NCBI GenBank assembly: GCA_950295325.1
Contig: OX485806.1
Coordinates: forward strand, 40,796,001 to 40,860,000
Length of the DNA: 64,000 nucleotides
Reading direction: 5' to 3'
Origin: Polytrichum commune
Lineage: Eukaryota > Streptophyta > Polytrichopsida > Polytrichales > Polytrichaceae
Shown here: piece by piece, positions 1 to 11,454 of the stretch
Numbering within the stretch: the stretch's first letter is position 1
Layout of the letters: each line of letters starts with the position of its first letter
Position numbers and translations under genes: made by a program
Notes under the pieces: generated by a model
What the model was told of the DNA's origin: nothing
The model's input: only the letters and a program-made list of their open reading frames with translations
Database searches by the model: none

Positions 1-39
1 TAATAGGAATGTTTGTCATGTATGCAATGAAGCAAATGA

Positions 40-205
40 GCGAAGTTGTAGTACATTACGTCTAGCGAGGTTATAATGAGTAGGACAAAAAATCCTTACT
101 AATAACAATGAATGTCAGATTGTGATGAATTTTTCCCTATCAAGAGAGTCTATTAGATAGTTGTCAAGGAGCAACAACTGGCCCTAGTGTGGGCGTGGTA
201 TAAGG
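40..205 (+). repeat. Dispersed repeat H, copy 1
   Basis: This stretch matches a second copy near 60115-60280. Shared blocks include a GTAGTACATTAC-type start, a GAGTGGGACAAAAATCC-type middle and a GGGCATGGTATAA-type end. No inverted ends or flanking duplication were seen, so the superfamily is unknown. The remainder of 1-914 holds only a 13-base G run at 606-618 and no gene that I can support. Confidence 0.5.
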
Positions 206-917
206 TGGGTATACCTCATCCCATACGTGACCCAACTCCAACAACTTCTTTTCAACCCAAAGCACCGGGCATTGAACTAGATACGTATCTCAAATTGAAA
301 ATTGAACGATGCTATCTTCATCTTACATAACATTATACAACTCCTTGACTACGTTATGTGGGATCAAGTATCATATGAGCACAATTCTCCTTTTCTTACA
401 TAACTCCTTGTATATGAGTTGTGTACTATGAACTTTCTAACAAACAATTATAAATGATCAAAGTTTTTGAATTACAATCTCTTTCTTTAGAAAGACACCA
501 TCATATAAAGCTTAAAAATGTTATGTAAAAAACGCAACTCAATGATTGAGAGAGGGACGATGGCAAAGATAGAGACGGAATCCTCCTATAGAAAAAATAT
601 TAAGGAGGGGGGGGGGGGTATAGCTGGAGAGTTAACAACGTCGACAAAAGATCTGATGATCCATACTACGGGAACCACCAAAAGGGTTAATTACAAGAAG
701 AAAATTCATTCTCATCAATTCGTCTTTGTCTTCTAGCCTTGCACCTGCACCACCACAGCTGCAAGGCTGAGCCAAAGTGGACAGAAATAAAGAGGTACTA
801 AGACAGGATCTTTACTTTGATGCAAAACTCCTCATAGAAAATATGGTCACCAAGTCAAATTCTAATAAAAGACTGACGGACAATTCACGAGATCAATTGC
901 AAAGCAACATGGACTAA

Positions 918-1291
918 GGGCCGGTTTACACTACGGTGGAGAAGTCCACCGGTCATGAAAAAAAGGGCGTTTCTCAATTGTGATTGGTCGAAAATGCAAC
1001 TCTTGACCGGTGGGTGTTTACACTAGGTGAAGAAAACAATGGTGGTGAACTTTTCTCATGGATGATAAAATGACATGGCCGCCTACATGGCGGCACTTTT
1101 TGGAGTTGGGCTTCTCCGGCCTCAAGAGGCCGGACAAGAAACTCCTCCTCCGGAGAAGCCCAACTCAATAAAAATATTTTATTGCCTTTAATTCTTCTCC
1201 GGCACATCCACCATTTGCCTCATATAACCATGTCTTGGCCAAGCATTCTTGACCGACCGGAGGCCTTCTCCACCGTAGTGTAAACCGGCCC
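918..1291. mobile_element. Tourist-like MITE, family O
   Basis: The ends are inverted copies of GGGCCGGTTTACACTACGG, continuing into GGAGAAG. A TAA lies on each side at 915-917 and 1292-1294, the target duplication typical of PIF/Harbinger elements. Inside, a second palindrome pairs 1103-1119 with 1150-1166. An extra TTTACAC motif lies near 1017, as in the other families here. There is no transposase, so the element is non-autonomous. Confidence 0.9.
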
Positions 1292-1294
1292 TAA

Positions 1295-1540
1295 TAGCCC
1301 ACCCACACTTACTTACTGGTGCGGGCCACTACTATAGTGAACGGTGAGCACCAGTATTGGTTACATCTAGTGGCTCTCGTTGGCTAAACCAACTCTAAAA
1401 GTGGTCTCTGCTGGTAGGAATCGTTCACTGGTGGCCCACATTAGTACGTGTGGGTGGGTCGTAAGGTAGTTGGGTCTTGAATGGTTATTTTTTCCAACTA
1501 GCCCACTTCCCCTTGGATATGAATCACACGATTGGTACAA
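1295..1540. other. Gene-free stretch with weak inverted repeat
   Basis: No coding evidence was seen. Arms near 1317-1342 and 1420-1441 (GTGCGGGCCACTA against TGGTGGCCCACAT) form an imperfect inverted repeat, perhaps the worn remains of a small foldback element. Confidence 0.3.
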
Positions 1541-1800
1541 GATGGCTAGCAAATCCAAACCAAGGCCATAGTTGCTTTCTTCATAATATTTGGAGCTCGT
1601 ATGAATATCTTATTCAGTATCAAAATGAAGGTTCTCGTTACCATTAAGTTGTCATATAGGTCTTCTCCAATTATGTTGATTACTGAGCTTAGAAAGGTTA
1701 TCGTTTTTTGAGCATGTAATTCAATCTCTTTTAAATACATGTCCTTTTGGTGTCCATTTTGGAGTCACATCTAACCCACATATCATTCAATTATAGGTTT
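1540..1800 (-). repeat. Dispersed repeat G, copy 1
   Basis: Reads on the - strand as the same ~250-300 bp sequence found about eleven times in the window. Landmarks are AAAGAGATTGNA(C/T)NAC, CTAGGCTCAATA-like, AATTGG-AGGACC and GAATAAGATATTCATA-like blocks. No terminal inverted repeats were found. Confidence 0.55.
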
Positions 1801-1872
1801 TTTTTTATTAAGTTAAATAACCGAACTATGCACGTTTACCATAGATATTATTATACTTGAAGAGCATGGATA

Positions 1873-2250
1873 CAAGTTGTAGCAAGGCAATCTCATTGCT
1901 AACTACCAAGTCGAGACGACACGTGCACGGTCTCGGTTGTGTCACTAACTATGTCACAAGAATCGAGTGCTACAGTTTGTATTCACTGTGGTCGTATCCA
2001 ATGACTCAATGAGGACACAACATTTTAGCCAGATCTGAGATGGTCAACATTACGGATTATATTCTGTATGTGAAAAACTTTAATATGGGTTGTAGCAAGG
2101 CGTCCTTATACTACTTACTGAATGCAGGGCAACACGTGTACAATATCAAGTGTAGCATAGACCATGTCACGAGGGCCATGTGCTATGGGTCTATACTCCT
2201 ATCCAATAAGGACACAACACGTCAGCAGTCACGAGACCTGAGACTGTCAG
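1873..2250 (+). repeat. Two-copy diverged tandem repeat, ~217 bp
   Basis: Two adjacent blocks, about 1873-2040 and 2090-2250, both begin GTTGTAGCAAGGC and both end with an AGGACACAAC block. They share the intermediate order but are well diverged. Confidence 0.5.
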
Positions 2251-2259
2251 TGCTGTGAT

Positions 2260-3930
2260 ACTAGAAGAGAGTCTAATCTTGACTCTATGACCTTCCTCTT
2301 ACCTTTGCTGCACTGACGGATGCTGATGCTAATTAAGTAAGAATAAATGATTTTGTCAGAGGAGAAATTTCGACAAGCAATCTTGACAAGAGACTGCCTG
2401 ATGATTATGAGATCAGTTGCCAAACAGCAGAGCAATGTGGGATTTGGAGAGAGTGTATCTTGACCCTGACCTCTCTTAGCCTTGCTGCACGGAGGGAATG
2501 CTGATTCTAATTAAGTTAGTAAATTGTTTTGAGGGGAAAGTTTCGACACGTAATTTTGAGAAGAGACTGACTGGTGATTCATGAGATCAGTTGCCGAGAA
2601 TAGCACTGAAATGTGGTTTCAACATTTGTTGTAAAAGTTGGAAGAAGAGAGTGTCATTTTGACTATATTTATTATTCTATCAACCTTGCAACACTGACAG
2701 AATGCTCATGCTAAGTGAGAATTATTTAGTTGGATGAAGAATTTTGGACCAGTAATCTTGACTGACAATTCATTGCCGAAAAGAGCAATGAAATGTGGTC
2801 TCAACTTTCGTTGTAGAAATTGGTAGAAGAGAGTGCACTATTTCCTCTTATATTTCTCTGAGCCTCGCAACCCTGACAGAATGTTGATGCTAAGTGAGAG
2901 TGTTGATTTTGATAAAGAAATTTCAACTAGTAATCTTGAATAGTGACTGACTGATGACTACTCACGAGAGTTGCCGGAAAAAGTATGTGAATGTGGTTAC
3001 AAAATTTTAATGTAATTTAAAGTGGAAGAAGAGAGTAGAATCATGACTCTGTATTTACTTCTCAGCTCTGACAGAGTGCTCATGATAAGTGAGAATAATT
3101 GATTTTGATGGAGAATTCTCCACTAGTAAGCCTGAAAAGGGACTGATTGATGACTCTCGACATTTGCCGAAAGCAATACTAATGGAATGTGGTGTCAACC
3201 TTCGTTGTAAACATTGGATCGAAGAAGAGAGTATAATCCTGAATCTGGTTGTCCTCTTGCCCTGTCACTGACAGAATGTGATGCAAATTGAGACTAACTG
3301 ATTCTGAGAAACATTTTAAGACAAGTAACAGGTAAAACTGTTGACGAGAGACTGATGATTCATCATGAGATCAGTTGCTGTAAGGAGCAATAAAATGTGG
3401 TTCCAACTTCTGTTATAAAAATAGGATTATAAGAAGAAATAAGAATAATCTTGATGACTCTTATCTTTCTCTCAGCCCCGCACTAACAGAATGCTGATGC
3501 ACTAAGTGAGACTAACTGATTTCGAGAGATAAATTTCGACTAGCAATTTTGACAAGACACGAACTACTATTCCATGAGGCAATAAAACGTGCCAATGAAC
3601 CCTGGTCGTAAAAATTGGAATAGAGAGCATTATCTTGATTGATCTGTTACTCTTTCTTTTAGCCTTGGACTCAAGGATTGCTGCTAAGTTGAAGGAGAAT
3701 AATTGATATTGAAGGTGGGACTTCGACAGGTAATTTTGACAAGAGACTAACCATTGTTCCATCAGGGACACTGCCGAAAAGCCTAGCCAATGAATTGTGA
3801 TTGTAAGCATTGGAATAAAAGAGCATAATCTTGACAGTACTCTTTTTCTCATTCTTTTCGCCTTGGACTGACAGAATGCTGCTAAGTGAGAATAATTGAT
3901 ACTGAAAGTGAAATTTCCACAAGTATTAAA
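2260..3930 (+). repeat. Degenerate ~195-bp tandem array, about nine units
   Basis: Units carry the same landmarks in order: CACTGACAGAATGCTGATGC, AAATTTCGACAAGTAATCTT, GAGACTGACTGATGATTC, GATCAGTTGCCG, GCAATGAAATGTGG and GAAGAAGAGAGTATAATC. Unit starts by the first landmark are near 2311, 2488, 2692, 2871, 3066, 3266, 3481, 3670 and 3868, giving spacings of about 177-215 bases. The units are diverged, so this is an old satellite-like array. It ends about 450 bases before the GDSL TATA box. Confidence 0.75.
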
Positions 3931-4386
3931 CCTGAAATCGTCTAAGGAATGATGGAAGTTAACGGAAAGTAGGATTCATATTTGGTAGGTGAGGTTGCAC
4001 GAGCAGCGCAGTAATGAGAATACGCATCATCCCTTGGAAGAACTGCGCCGCTGATTTAATATCGTTGCTGTAGCTACTAGTCAGGTTCCAGGTAAAGCTG
4101 CGGCAATGCGCAGGAGGTAGCATCATCTAGTAACATGACCGGCTACCTAGCTATTGTTGAAGATTAGATCAGAAATCTTATGCCATGATTATCAAATGCG
4201 AACTGTGTGACGTACCTTGAATGTAGTATGAAACCCAGCCGTTCGCCTCACCAACTCCGTTTCGCAGCTCTTGTCTTGACATTGTCATTATCGTCTGCCA
4301 CATTTATGGACGTCAGACTCGCAATTCCTCCAGTACAGGATCGATATCATGCGGCTTATATCAATCTTCCATAGCTGCAGATCAGG

Positions 4387-4392
4387 TATATA
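4387..4392 (+). promoter_or_regulatory. Candidate TATA box of the GDSL gene
   Basis: TATATA within GGTATATAGC, 238 bases before the start codon. It would place transcription start near 4415-4425 and give a leader of about 210 nt. This is inference from position and motif only. Confidence 0.4.
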
Positions 4393-4452
4393 GCAGCTCT
4401 GATTCCATCCGGTTCTAGCAGGTACTGCAACCTGTGAACCTTCTTCACAGCC

Positions 4453-4485
4453 ATGCACCGATTAGCTCAATCTCCTCTTGCCTAA
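4453..4485 (+). other. Short upstream ORF in the GDSL leader
   Basis: ATG at 4453 opens ten codons (MHRLAQSPLA) and ends at TAA 4483-4485, 144 bases before the main start. If the leader begins near 4420, this is the first ATG met by scanning ribosomes and could lower translation of the main protein. No conservation data are available. Confidence 0.35.
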
Positions 4486-4629
4486 CTGCTACTTATACTT
4501 ACATATATGTAGCGTCGGTGAATCAATCCTCCGGCCTTACTGCGAAGCTCGGAGGAGCTGCGGTGAGTCTCGGCATTGATTTGCGAGAGGCAGTTTCAGT
4601 TGCTGCTCAGTTGCGGGAAGGAGGTAGAG

Positions 4630-7600
4630 ATGGCGAAGCGCTGTTACATTGGCTTGCTAGTCCTCTCCATGAGTTTGACTGGAGCGTTGGCAGGCCGGCC
4701 TCTCTTCAACCAAAGCTCCTGGAAAACATCTTCAGATGCGATATTAGTTCCGGCGCTCGTTGTTTTCGGGGACTCTACGGTGGACTGCGGCAATAACAAC
4801 TACTTGAAAACGATTGTGAAGTCGAATTTCATGCCTTACGGTATTGACTTTCCGACCGGTCAGCCAACCGGCCGCTTCTGCGACGGGTTACTTGTCACCG
4901 ATTACATTGGTAAGCGAAGGTTTCCTCTCATTAAATCGTAGCTTGCTGCATCAGTATGTAATTATATTTCTTGAATCATCCAGCACTTCTCAACTCCACT
5001 TACACATGAAGATCAGTTTATGTGTCAGATGCCTCTATGTCAACTTCTTGTAGGTAAGTTCGAAGAGGTCTTATACATCGCAAGGAGCTGGACTGGCTAT
5101 GTGGAAGGTGCACTAAGAGTATGCTGTACTTAATTCTTGGCAGCAAGAAAACAATACTTTCTTAACCAAGAGGATGTCTGAACTCTTTAGGGGGATTTTC
5201 TTCAAAATGAAAATTACTTGCATGTTATGAAACTCTTCACTGATGATAGTGAACCTTCGGAGCTCCTTGAGTGCAAGAATGTGGTGAAGTTCTTGGCAGC
5301 AAGAAACAATACTTTCACAATGAAGAGAGCGTTTGAACACATTAGGAGGATTCCGTGAAATAAAATTTACTGCGTGCCGTGGAACTCTTCACTGATGATA
5401 GTGAAACTTTCGGAGCTCCTCAAGTGCAAGAATGTGGTGTAATTCTTGGCAGGAAGACACTTACAACACTTTCAGGATGAAAAATGGTGCCTGAATGCTT
5501 TAGAGAGAGTTTCTTTGACAATGTGCCTTAATGAAAGCCACGTTCAAGTTGTAGAAATATTCAGTAACTGACGATAATGAAACCTTCGAAGCTCCTTGAG
5601 TGCAAGAGTGTGGTGAAGTTCTTGGCAGCAAGAAACAATACTTTCACAATGAAGAGAGCGTTTGAACACATTAGGAGGATTCCTTGAAATAAAATTTACT
5701 GCGTGCCGTGGAACTCTTCACTGATGATAGTGAAACTTTCGGAGCTCCTCAAGTGCAAGAATGTGGTGTAATTCTTGGCAGGAAGACACTAACAACACTT
5801 TCAGGATGAAAAATGGTGCCTGAATGCTTTAGAGAGAGTTTCTTTGACAATGTGCCTTAATGAAAGCCACGTTCAAGTTGTAGAAATATTCAGTAACTGA
5901 TGGTAATGGAACCTTCGAAGTAGCTGAAATTCTCCAATCAATGACCGAGCGAGCTAGCTCAATGTCTTGCCAATGTTCTATCGTCAACACTTTAAGTAGT
6001 AGAAACTTTGTTGTGCCGTCTAGAATTTGGTACCGGATGGACGTCCAACACATTTGCGAAGCAATTCGGTTCTTCATTTTCTGCAGAGAGCTTGATGTGT
6101 TGCTATAATTGAGAGGTGTGTGTGTGTGTGTGTGGGGAGTGTGATTGCAGCTCACAAAATAACTTAAACCTCTTCGGCGGTTTTACAAGTTCTGTCGCCA
6201 ACACCTTTAGAATCAAGAACTTTGTTGTGCGGTAGAGTGGAAGCTGGTTACTACTCTATGGACCAACACATTTGCGAAGAAATTTGATTCTTCATTTTCT
6301 GTCGAGATATTCTGTTCTCGTCGTTATTAAGGATGTGTGTGGAGTGTCGTTGCAGCTCAGAAAATCGGTCTTCCACTAGGCCTTCCTTACTTGGCACCCG
6401 AAGCCACCGGCGAAGCTATTCTCACCGGCATCAATTTCGCATCCTCTGCCTCGGGGTGGTATGACAATACCGCCATGCACTTCGTAAGTGGCGCCAAAAA
6501 CTTCTTGGAATCAATTCTAGTTTCCTCCCCTTCGCCAATTCAATCTTAGGCTCATCTACTTTGGATCACAACGACCAATGCAATATCTCGAATGGTTCGC
6601 CGATCCAGTGCCTCCCCCACCAATCGACTACATAACCTTACATTCAGGTGTGGATCTCTAATTGTGCAGAATGTGAAGGGGCTCACCGATCAGTTCGTGT
6701 GGTACAAGAACTGGCAGGCCGAGGTCATCTCCGTCGCGGGCTCGGAGAGAGGCCACTACATCATCAGCAACGCCTTGCACGCATTCAGCACCGGCACCAA
6801 TGACTGGGTTAACAATTACTACCTCAACCCCAACCTGATGTCGAAGTATACGCCCACCACCTACACCACGCTCCTCATCCAGCAAGTCAGAAATTACGTC
6901 CAGGTGCGCAACACAATTCTTTCTTATTTTCTTTTTGTTGAGATTTCAAATCCTTGGGGATTCTTCCACTAGCTAGTTTGTAGCTGGGAACAGTTTGTAC
7001 TTCTCTATAGATATGTGTGTTATGAGGTCCTAATGTGAGATGGAGCTTTCTTTGAATGGGGGCACAAGAAGCGGAGAATAAAACAATCTCTTATTGGTCG
7101 ATGGTTTGTTTAATCATAAGAATCGGGTGGAGGACGTGTGCCACTTGCAGGTGACCTTAAATCAACATGCTTGGCTAGGGCGAACCAACCCATACATTGG
7201 TTTCTTGGAGGCAAGGATTTATGCATCCAACAAGGAACAAGTGTATGGGTTGGTTCGCCCAAATTGCTTTGCCCATGGCAAGTAGGGGGAATGACTCTCA
7301 AGTAAATACTTTAGTCACAAGAATGCTTAGATACTTGTGAATGAAGGGAAGAAATCAATCTCTTATTGGTCGTTGGTTTGTCCCATCATGTGGATTGGGG
7401 GGACAAAGTGTCACTTGCGAGTGAACTTGAACCAACATGCAGATAGTTGCTTGTAGAGAGCATGGAAAAGGCATCCCAAGTGGGTAGTTTAGTCATTGCA
7501 ACACATGAATGCTTGTGAAATGGAGGGTGGTTGTCTACACACATAGGAGTACCCAATGTGAGATAGTGATAAATTTTCCTTACGATGTAATAACTCTCAA

Positions 7601-8708
7601 ATTTGCAATTAGTCGCTGCAATACTTAGATGCTTAAGAAATGGATTACAAGTGGTTGTGTGCACAAATAGGGGGTCCCAATGTGTTAGAGTGTTTGTTTA
7701 GGTGGGAACACCAGAAGTGGGGAAAATAAAAAAACCTCCATAAATAATCATGTGAGTTAATTGTGGGAATGACTACAAGGAAGAAATGTCACTTGCATGT
7801 GAACTAGAATTGACATATGGATAGTTGCCCATAACGAGTAGAAAAAACATCTCCCAATTTAGTCATTGATCATTACAACAACACTTTGATCCTTGAGAAT
7901 GGAAGGTGACTGCCAAGTAGGTTAGTCACCATAACATTGTAAATGCTTGCGAAATTGAAAGCGATGCTTGGTGTGCACATGTATAAGAGAGCCACCTTCT
8001 TTCAAGGGGGCCTCTTTGTGGTGTTGCACATAGTCTCATGTGAGGTTCAGTTTGAATTGGTTCACTAAGAGCAATACATGTCGCTATGACAACAGGAGCT
8101 TTACGATTTGGGTGGTCGCAACATGGCTATCCTAGGTTTGCCCCCCATCGGTTGCCTACCCGCACAGATTACTCTACACGGCTCCAACAACAGCCAAGAT
8201 TGTATCAAAGAATACAACGACGTGGCTTTAAATTTCAACTCCCTATTGCAGGTCACGCTAAACGACATGAAGAAGAGCATGCACGGAGCACGCGTCCTCT
8301 ATGTGGACATTTTCTCATACCTCTACAATGTCTTCCAAAACCCTAAAGCTTACGGTATAGTCCCACTCCCCTCCCACTCCAGTACTCAATTAACTCGATG
8401 AAAACCACCTCATACAGTAATTGACAATTGTGTGAAGATTGCTGTCCTATTGTTGCTCTCCAATCTTCTGAGACGTAAATATGCATGGTCTGGCAAATAC
8501 AGGTTACACATATACGAGACAGGGCTGTTGCGGAACTGGTGACCTGGAAGTGTCACTTTTGTGCAACAGAGCGGTGAAGACCTGTGCGGACCCTGCCCAG
8601 CACATCTTCTGGGACAGCTTCCATCCCACCTCGCATTTCTACAGCCAATTAGCTGATCAGATGTATGCATATGCAAAACCCATCATTCTAGCTCCACCCC
8701 AGCCATAG
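4630..8708 (+). CDS. GDSL-type esterase/lipase (SGNH hydrolase), five exons
   Basis: Exons 4630-4909, 6356-6483, 6670-6903, 8096-8354 and 8503-8708 join in phase at GT-AG borders into 368 aa plus TAG, the usual plant family length. Residues 1-21 form a signal peptide ending ALA-G, so the enzyme is probably secreted to the wall or apoplast. Block I is [12 protein letters not shown] with nucleophile Ser49. [10 protein letters not shown] (118-127) is block II, GTND (178-181) gives Asn180, GLPPIGC follows in exon 4, CCGTG is at 309-313, and DSFH gives Asp338 and His341. All catalytic residues are present, so an active ester hydrolase is expected; the substrate cannot be read from sequence. The start is the first ATG in frame (TGA at 4564) with G at -3 and +4. 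Intron 2 has an earlier AG at 6646-6647 that would break the frame. Introns 1 and 3 are swollen by repeats. No neighbouring gene is linked to it. Confidence 0.93.
4910..6355 (+). repeat. GDSL intron 1, built largely of direct repeats
   Basis: This 1446-bp intron begins GTAAGC and ends TTGCAG. A block at about 5277-5590 recurs almost unchanged at about 5606-5918 (329 bases apart, aligned on GTTCTTGGCAGCAAGAAAC at 5289 and 5618). Each copy has inside it two diverged versions of a ~150-bp unit with TCACTGATGATAGTGAAAC, GGAGCTCCTNNAGTGCAAGA and TCTTGGCAG; a further unit starts near 5135. A separate pair of blocks lies at 5975-6090 and 6190-6308 (CAACACATTTGCGAAG, TTCTTCATTTTCTG). A (GT)n run is at 6116-6134. 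Confidence 0.8.
6904..8095 (+). repeat. GDSL intron 3, diverged ~285-370 bp repeats and a perfect hairpin
   Basis: This 1192-bp intron repeats a CAATCTCTTATTGGTCG-(A/T)TGGTTTGT block near 7086 and 7361 and a weaker version near 7735, each followed by a GTGNCACTTGCANGTGAACTTGAA-like block. Arms 7178-7196 and 7242-7260 are perfect 19-base inverted copies (GGGCGAACCAACCCATACA). No coding exon was recognised inside. Confidence 0.65.
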
Positions 8709-10179
8709 AGATCAGTTAACGAACCTGTCCTCCATTGATTAATTTGCAGAAATTTGCAATGAAATTAGTCATGCCGCCTTCAGTAGATTGACAACTTAGT
8801 GTGATTCTCTTTAATGAGATCAAGTCAAGTAGCCCCTCTTTCAACCCACTGCAGGTTGAATCGCCTAGCTTTTAAATCCGAGTTTCAACCTGATGAATTT
8901 AGTACATAGAACATTGAAGAATTAGCCCATTTTTATGTCAATCACCACATGCCAGGCATCAGCAATGTGATGCAAGGCCTCATCATGCACATCAGTTCGG
9001 TCCCAGTGAAGTTCGAATTGCATTGGCCTAATAAAGCCTGACTGCTTTTTCCAATCCAAAATCTCTCATCCTTGAAGCCCAGGTGGCAACTATATGTAAA
9101 TATATATGAATATATGTAGAACCTGCAGCTGACTCAGCTTAGTTGCAAAAACATGGTTTAGCAGTGCTATACATTTTTTGAGAAAAGATTATTCATTTTG
9201 GAGCTGCTTTAAAAAATTCTTTCCAATTTGTTTTGAGAATGACATTTGGAAATGTAAGACCTTTTTTATATTTAGAGATAACTGGGATCAACAGATTCCT
9301 CTTAATGCTCTCTTTCCAAGCATGTTGTTCCTCTTTGAGGCATAAATGATCGTCAACTCCTTAAGAAGCGTTACGAATCATTCAGGATATGTCAGCTTTA
9401 TGTGGTCATATTTCTTAATCAATCAGCTATATTCGAGTGGTACATGGAAAAGGCATAAAAACGAACGTCAAAATGGCATTTTCATAATGACATGAAAATA
9501 TGTGTTCAAAATGTAGACATTGTTCAAAGTTCGGTAATCAACACAATCAAAAGGATCCATGTGAACACTTCAAGAGAAGGAGAATCTCACTTCAAATTCT
9601 TATCAATTTTGCATCTCAACTCCAATTTTGAAACTTGAAATGACAATATTATCCACACAACACTTGGCTCGTTGCAATCGCCAAAAATACTTGTGAAGTT
9701 GGAAGTGCCTACAACATGGCCACATCAGTCATTTTTTTTATGGGCTGCATGACGCCAAATAGCACCCAAAATAGTATAGTGACCTTTTCCTTTTAGAACA
9801 TAGACATGAAAAAAGGACAGAAAACGCCAATGAAGCAACATGTTTGGTGGGTTAGTGCCAACTCCACATCAAATGTAACGTATGCAACCTATATTGTAAC
9901 TAACGGATCAAGCATTATAGCTCCTCCCTTGTGACATAAGTTACTGCAACTTTTAGGGAAAAATTGCATCCTATAGCCAACTTTAAATTTGGATAAAACC
10001 AACAAAAGCCCAAATTGCATTCTTCATTGTGCATTGTGCCACCAACATGCAGATACCCATAAAACTCCAAAGAAACACATGGGACATATACATACCTTAG
10101 AAGTAATTTACAAACAAATGTTGTCTTGAAGGTGGGCCAAGAGAGTTCATATGCCATTGTGAGCATGCAAGCTTACGTA
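8709..10179 (+). other. GDSL 3' region and gene-free DNA
   Basis: AATAAA at 9030-9035 is a possible polyadenylation signal, about 320 nt after the stop. Around 9400-9560 a worn relative of repeat G can be seen (TTCGAGTGGTACATGG and neighbours). A block near 9605-9650 (TTTTGCATCTCAA...CTTGAAATGACAAT) recurs near 30878-30920. Nothing coding was recognised. Confidence 0.35.
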
Positions 10180-10724
10180 GGGGCGCTTTAGAAGGGGTCC
10201 AAGGAAGAGGGTCCAACAAAATGGAGCAATCCTATTGGGCGAGAGGTGTAAATTAGACTAAAGGCCTTTCATATGAGGATCCAAGATCAAGAAGAGGAGA
10301 AGGGAGGTGTTTGTTACATGGTAGCATTTTGGAGGGAAACACTAAAGGTCCAAACCAAGAAATGAAGCTCAAAGGAGAGCTCATGTTTTGGAGAACCACT
10401 TTGGAAGGTAGGGTCCAAGCGAGGGTCTAGTTCAAGGATTCAATTTGCCTCAAATCTGTATCCGGGGAGATTTTTGGGCATAATCGGTCAACATCCTAGT
10501 GTTTCCAAGTCCAACTAGTTACATGTTGCGATCTTGTGGTTTTTCTTTATTAATTCATGGTACATTCCCTTCAAAAGATCAACAAATTTGCTAAAGTCTT
10601 GAACTTCAACTAGTGATGTCTCAACCTCAACCGGTTCATCTATAACTTGAAACTAGTAGTTGGTTCTCTTGTTCAAAATTGGTCCTATGTTCTTGGACCA
10701 TCGACCCCCCATCTAAAGCGTCCC
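10180..10724. mobile_element. Tourist-like MITE, family T, with repeat I inside
   Basis: The left end GGGGCGCTTTAGAAGGGG-TCCAAG is matched by an inverted right end GGGACGCTTTAGATGGGG, then TGGTCCAAG. Flanks are GTA (10177-10179) and TTA (10725-10727), an imperfect Tourist-type duplication. The interior carries a copy of dispersed repeat I at about 10466-10665. Confidence 0.6.
10466..10665 (+). repeat. Dispersed repeat I, copy 1
   Basis: Shares with six other sites the order TTTTTGGGCATAATCGGTCA, ATCCTAGTGTTTCCAAGTCC, AACTAGTTACATGTTG, then AAGTCTTGAACTTCAAC and AACCGGTTCATCTNTAAC. No inverted ends were seen. At several other sites this repeat is the host of a MITE insertion. Confidence 0.65.
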
Positions 10725-11100
10725 TTACATTGAATCCCATCATTGGTCAGGGCAAGCCTAATAGATGATACCTTGAAGTTACTTAGAATCTCAAATAGTC
10801 AGGTAAAAAGGAAGCTCCAATTCAAGGGTATAATTTGCCTCACATTGCTTCAAACTGGACCTATATTCTTGGACCGTGGACCCTCCCCCCCATCTAAAGC
10901 GTCCCTTACATTGAATCCCATTATTGGCCAGGGCAAGCCTGGTTGATGATACCTTGACGTTATCTAGAATTTCAAACAACCAAAGAAAAAAGAGGGCCCA
11001 TTTCCAAGGTACGATTTGCCTCACATTGCTTCAAATTGGTCCCTACGTTCTTGGACCATGGACCCCCATCCCGTTACACTGAATTCCATTTACTGGTCGG
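10681..11100 (+). repeat. Tandem triplication of the family T right end
   Basis: GGTCCTATGTTCTTGGACCA-type blocks at 10681, 10856 and 11038 are followed each time by a C-run, mostly by ATCTAAAGCGTCCC, and then by TTACATTGAATCCCAT and a GATGATACCTTGA block. Spacing is about 175-182 bases. The unit therefore joins the T terminus to its original flank. A (GAT)n run at about 11117-11134 follows. Confidence 0.7.
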
Positions 11101-11454
11101 GAGCACGCCTGATTGATGATGATGATGATGAATATCTCGGTGTCGTTTTGAAATTCAAACAGCCAGGGTAACTTAAAGTACCGGCTGATCTGAAACGGGT
11201 GAGAAAACACATCGCTCATAAAGTATGAATTGAAGTCCGTTCCCAGGTTGCTGTTACCTATTATTGGAGCACACCATCTCGCCAGCTATGAAGCTACTTG
11301 AGCCCTTTCCGTCATGCAAAGTCCGAGAAGTTGGAGCCAGCCATGCGTTCCGTGTGCAACAACGGTTGCAGGCTCCCCAAATTCTCTTTAAAGACTCCGA
11401 CCACACTCAACTGGCCTGCAGGTTTGCCGGGGGTCTCTGGTGCGCCGAGGCGAA

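Noticed and set aside
974-1207. - strand frame of 77 codons
   Set aside because: Lies wholly inside MITE O and translates its palindromes.
3502-3922. Two overlapping - strand frames of 116 and 83 codons with similar protein text
   Set aside because: The similarity arises from the ~195-bp tandem array, not from a gene family.
6646-6649. Earlier intron 2 acceptor of the GDSL gene
   Set aside because: Using it would add 22 bases and break the frame; the AG at 6668-6669 keeps it.
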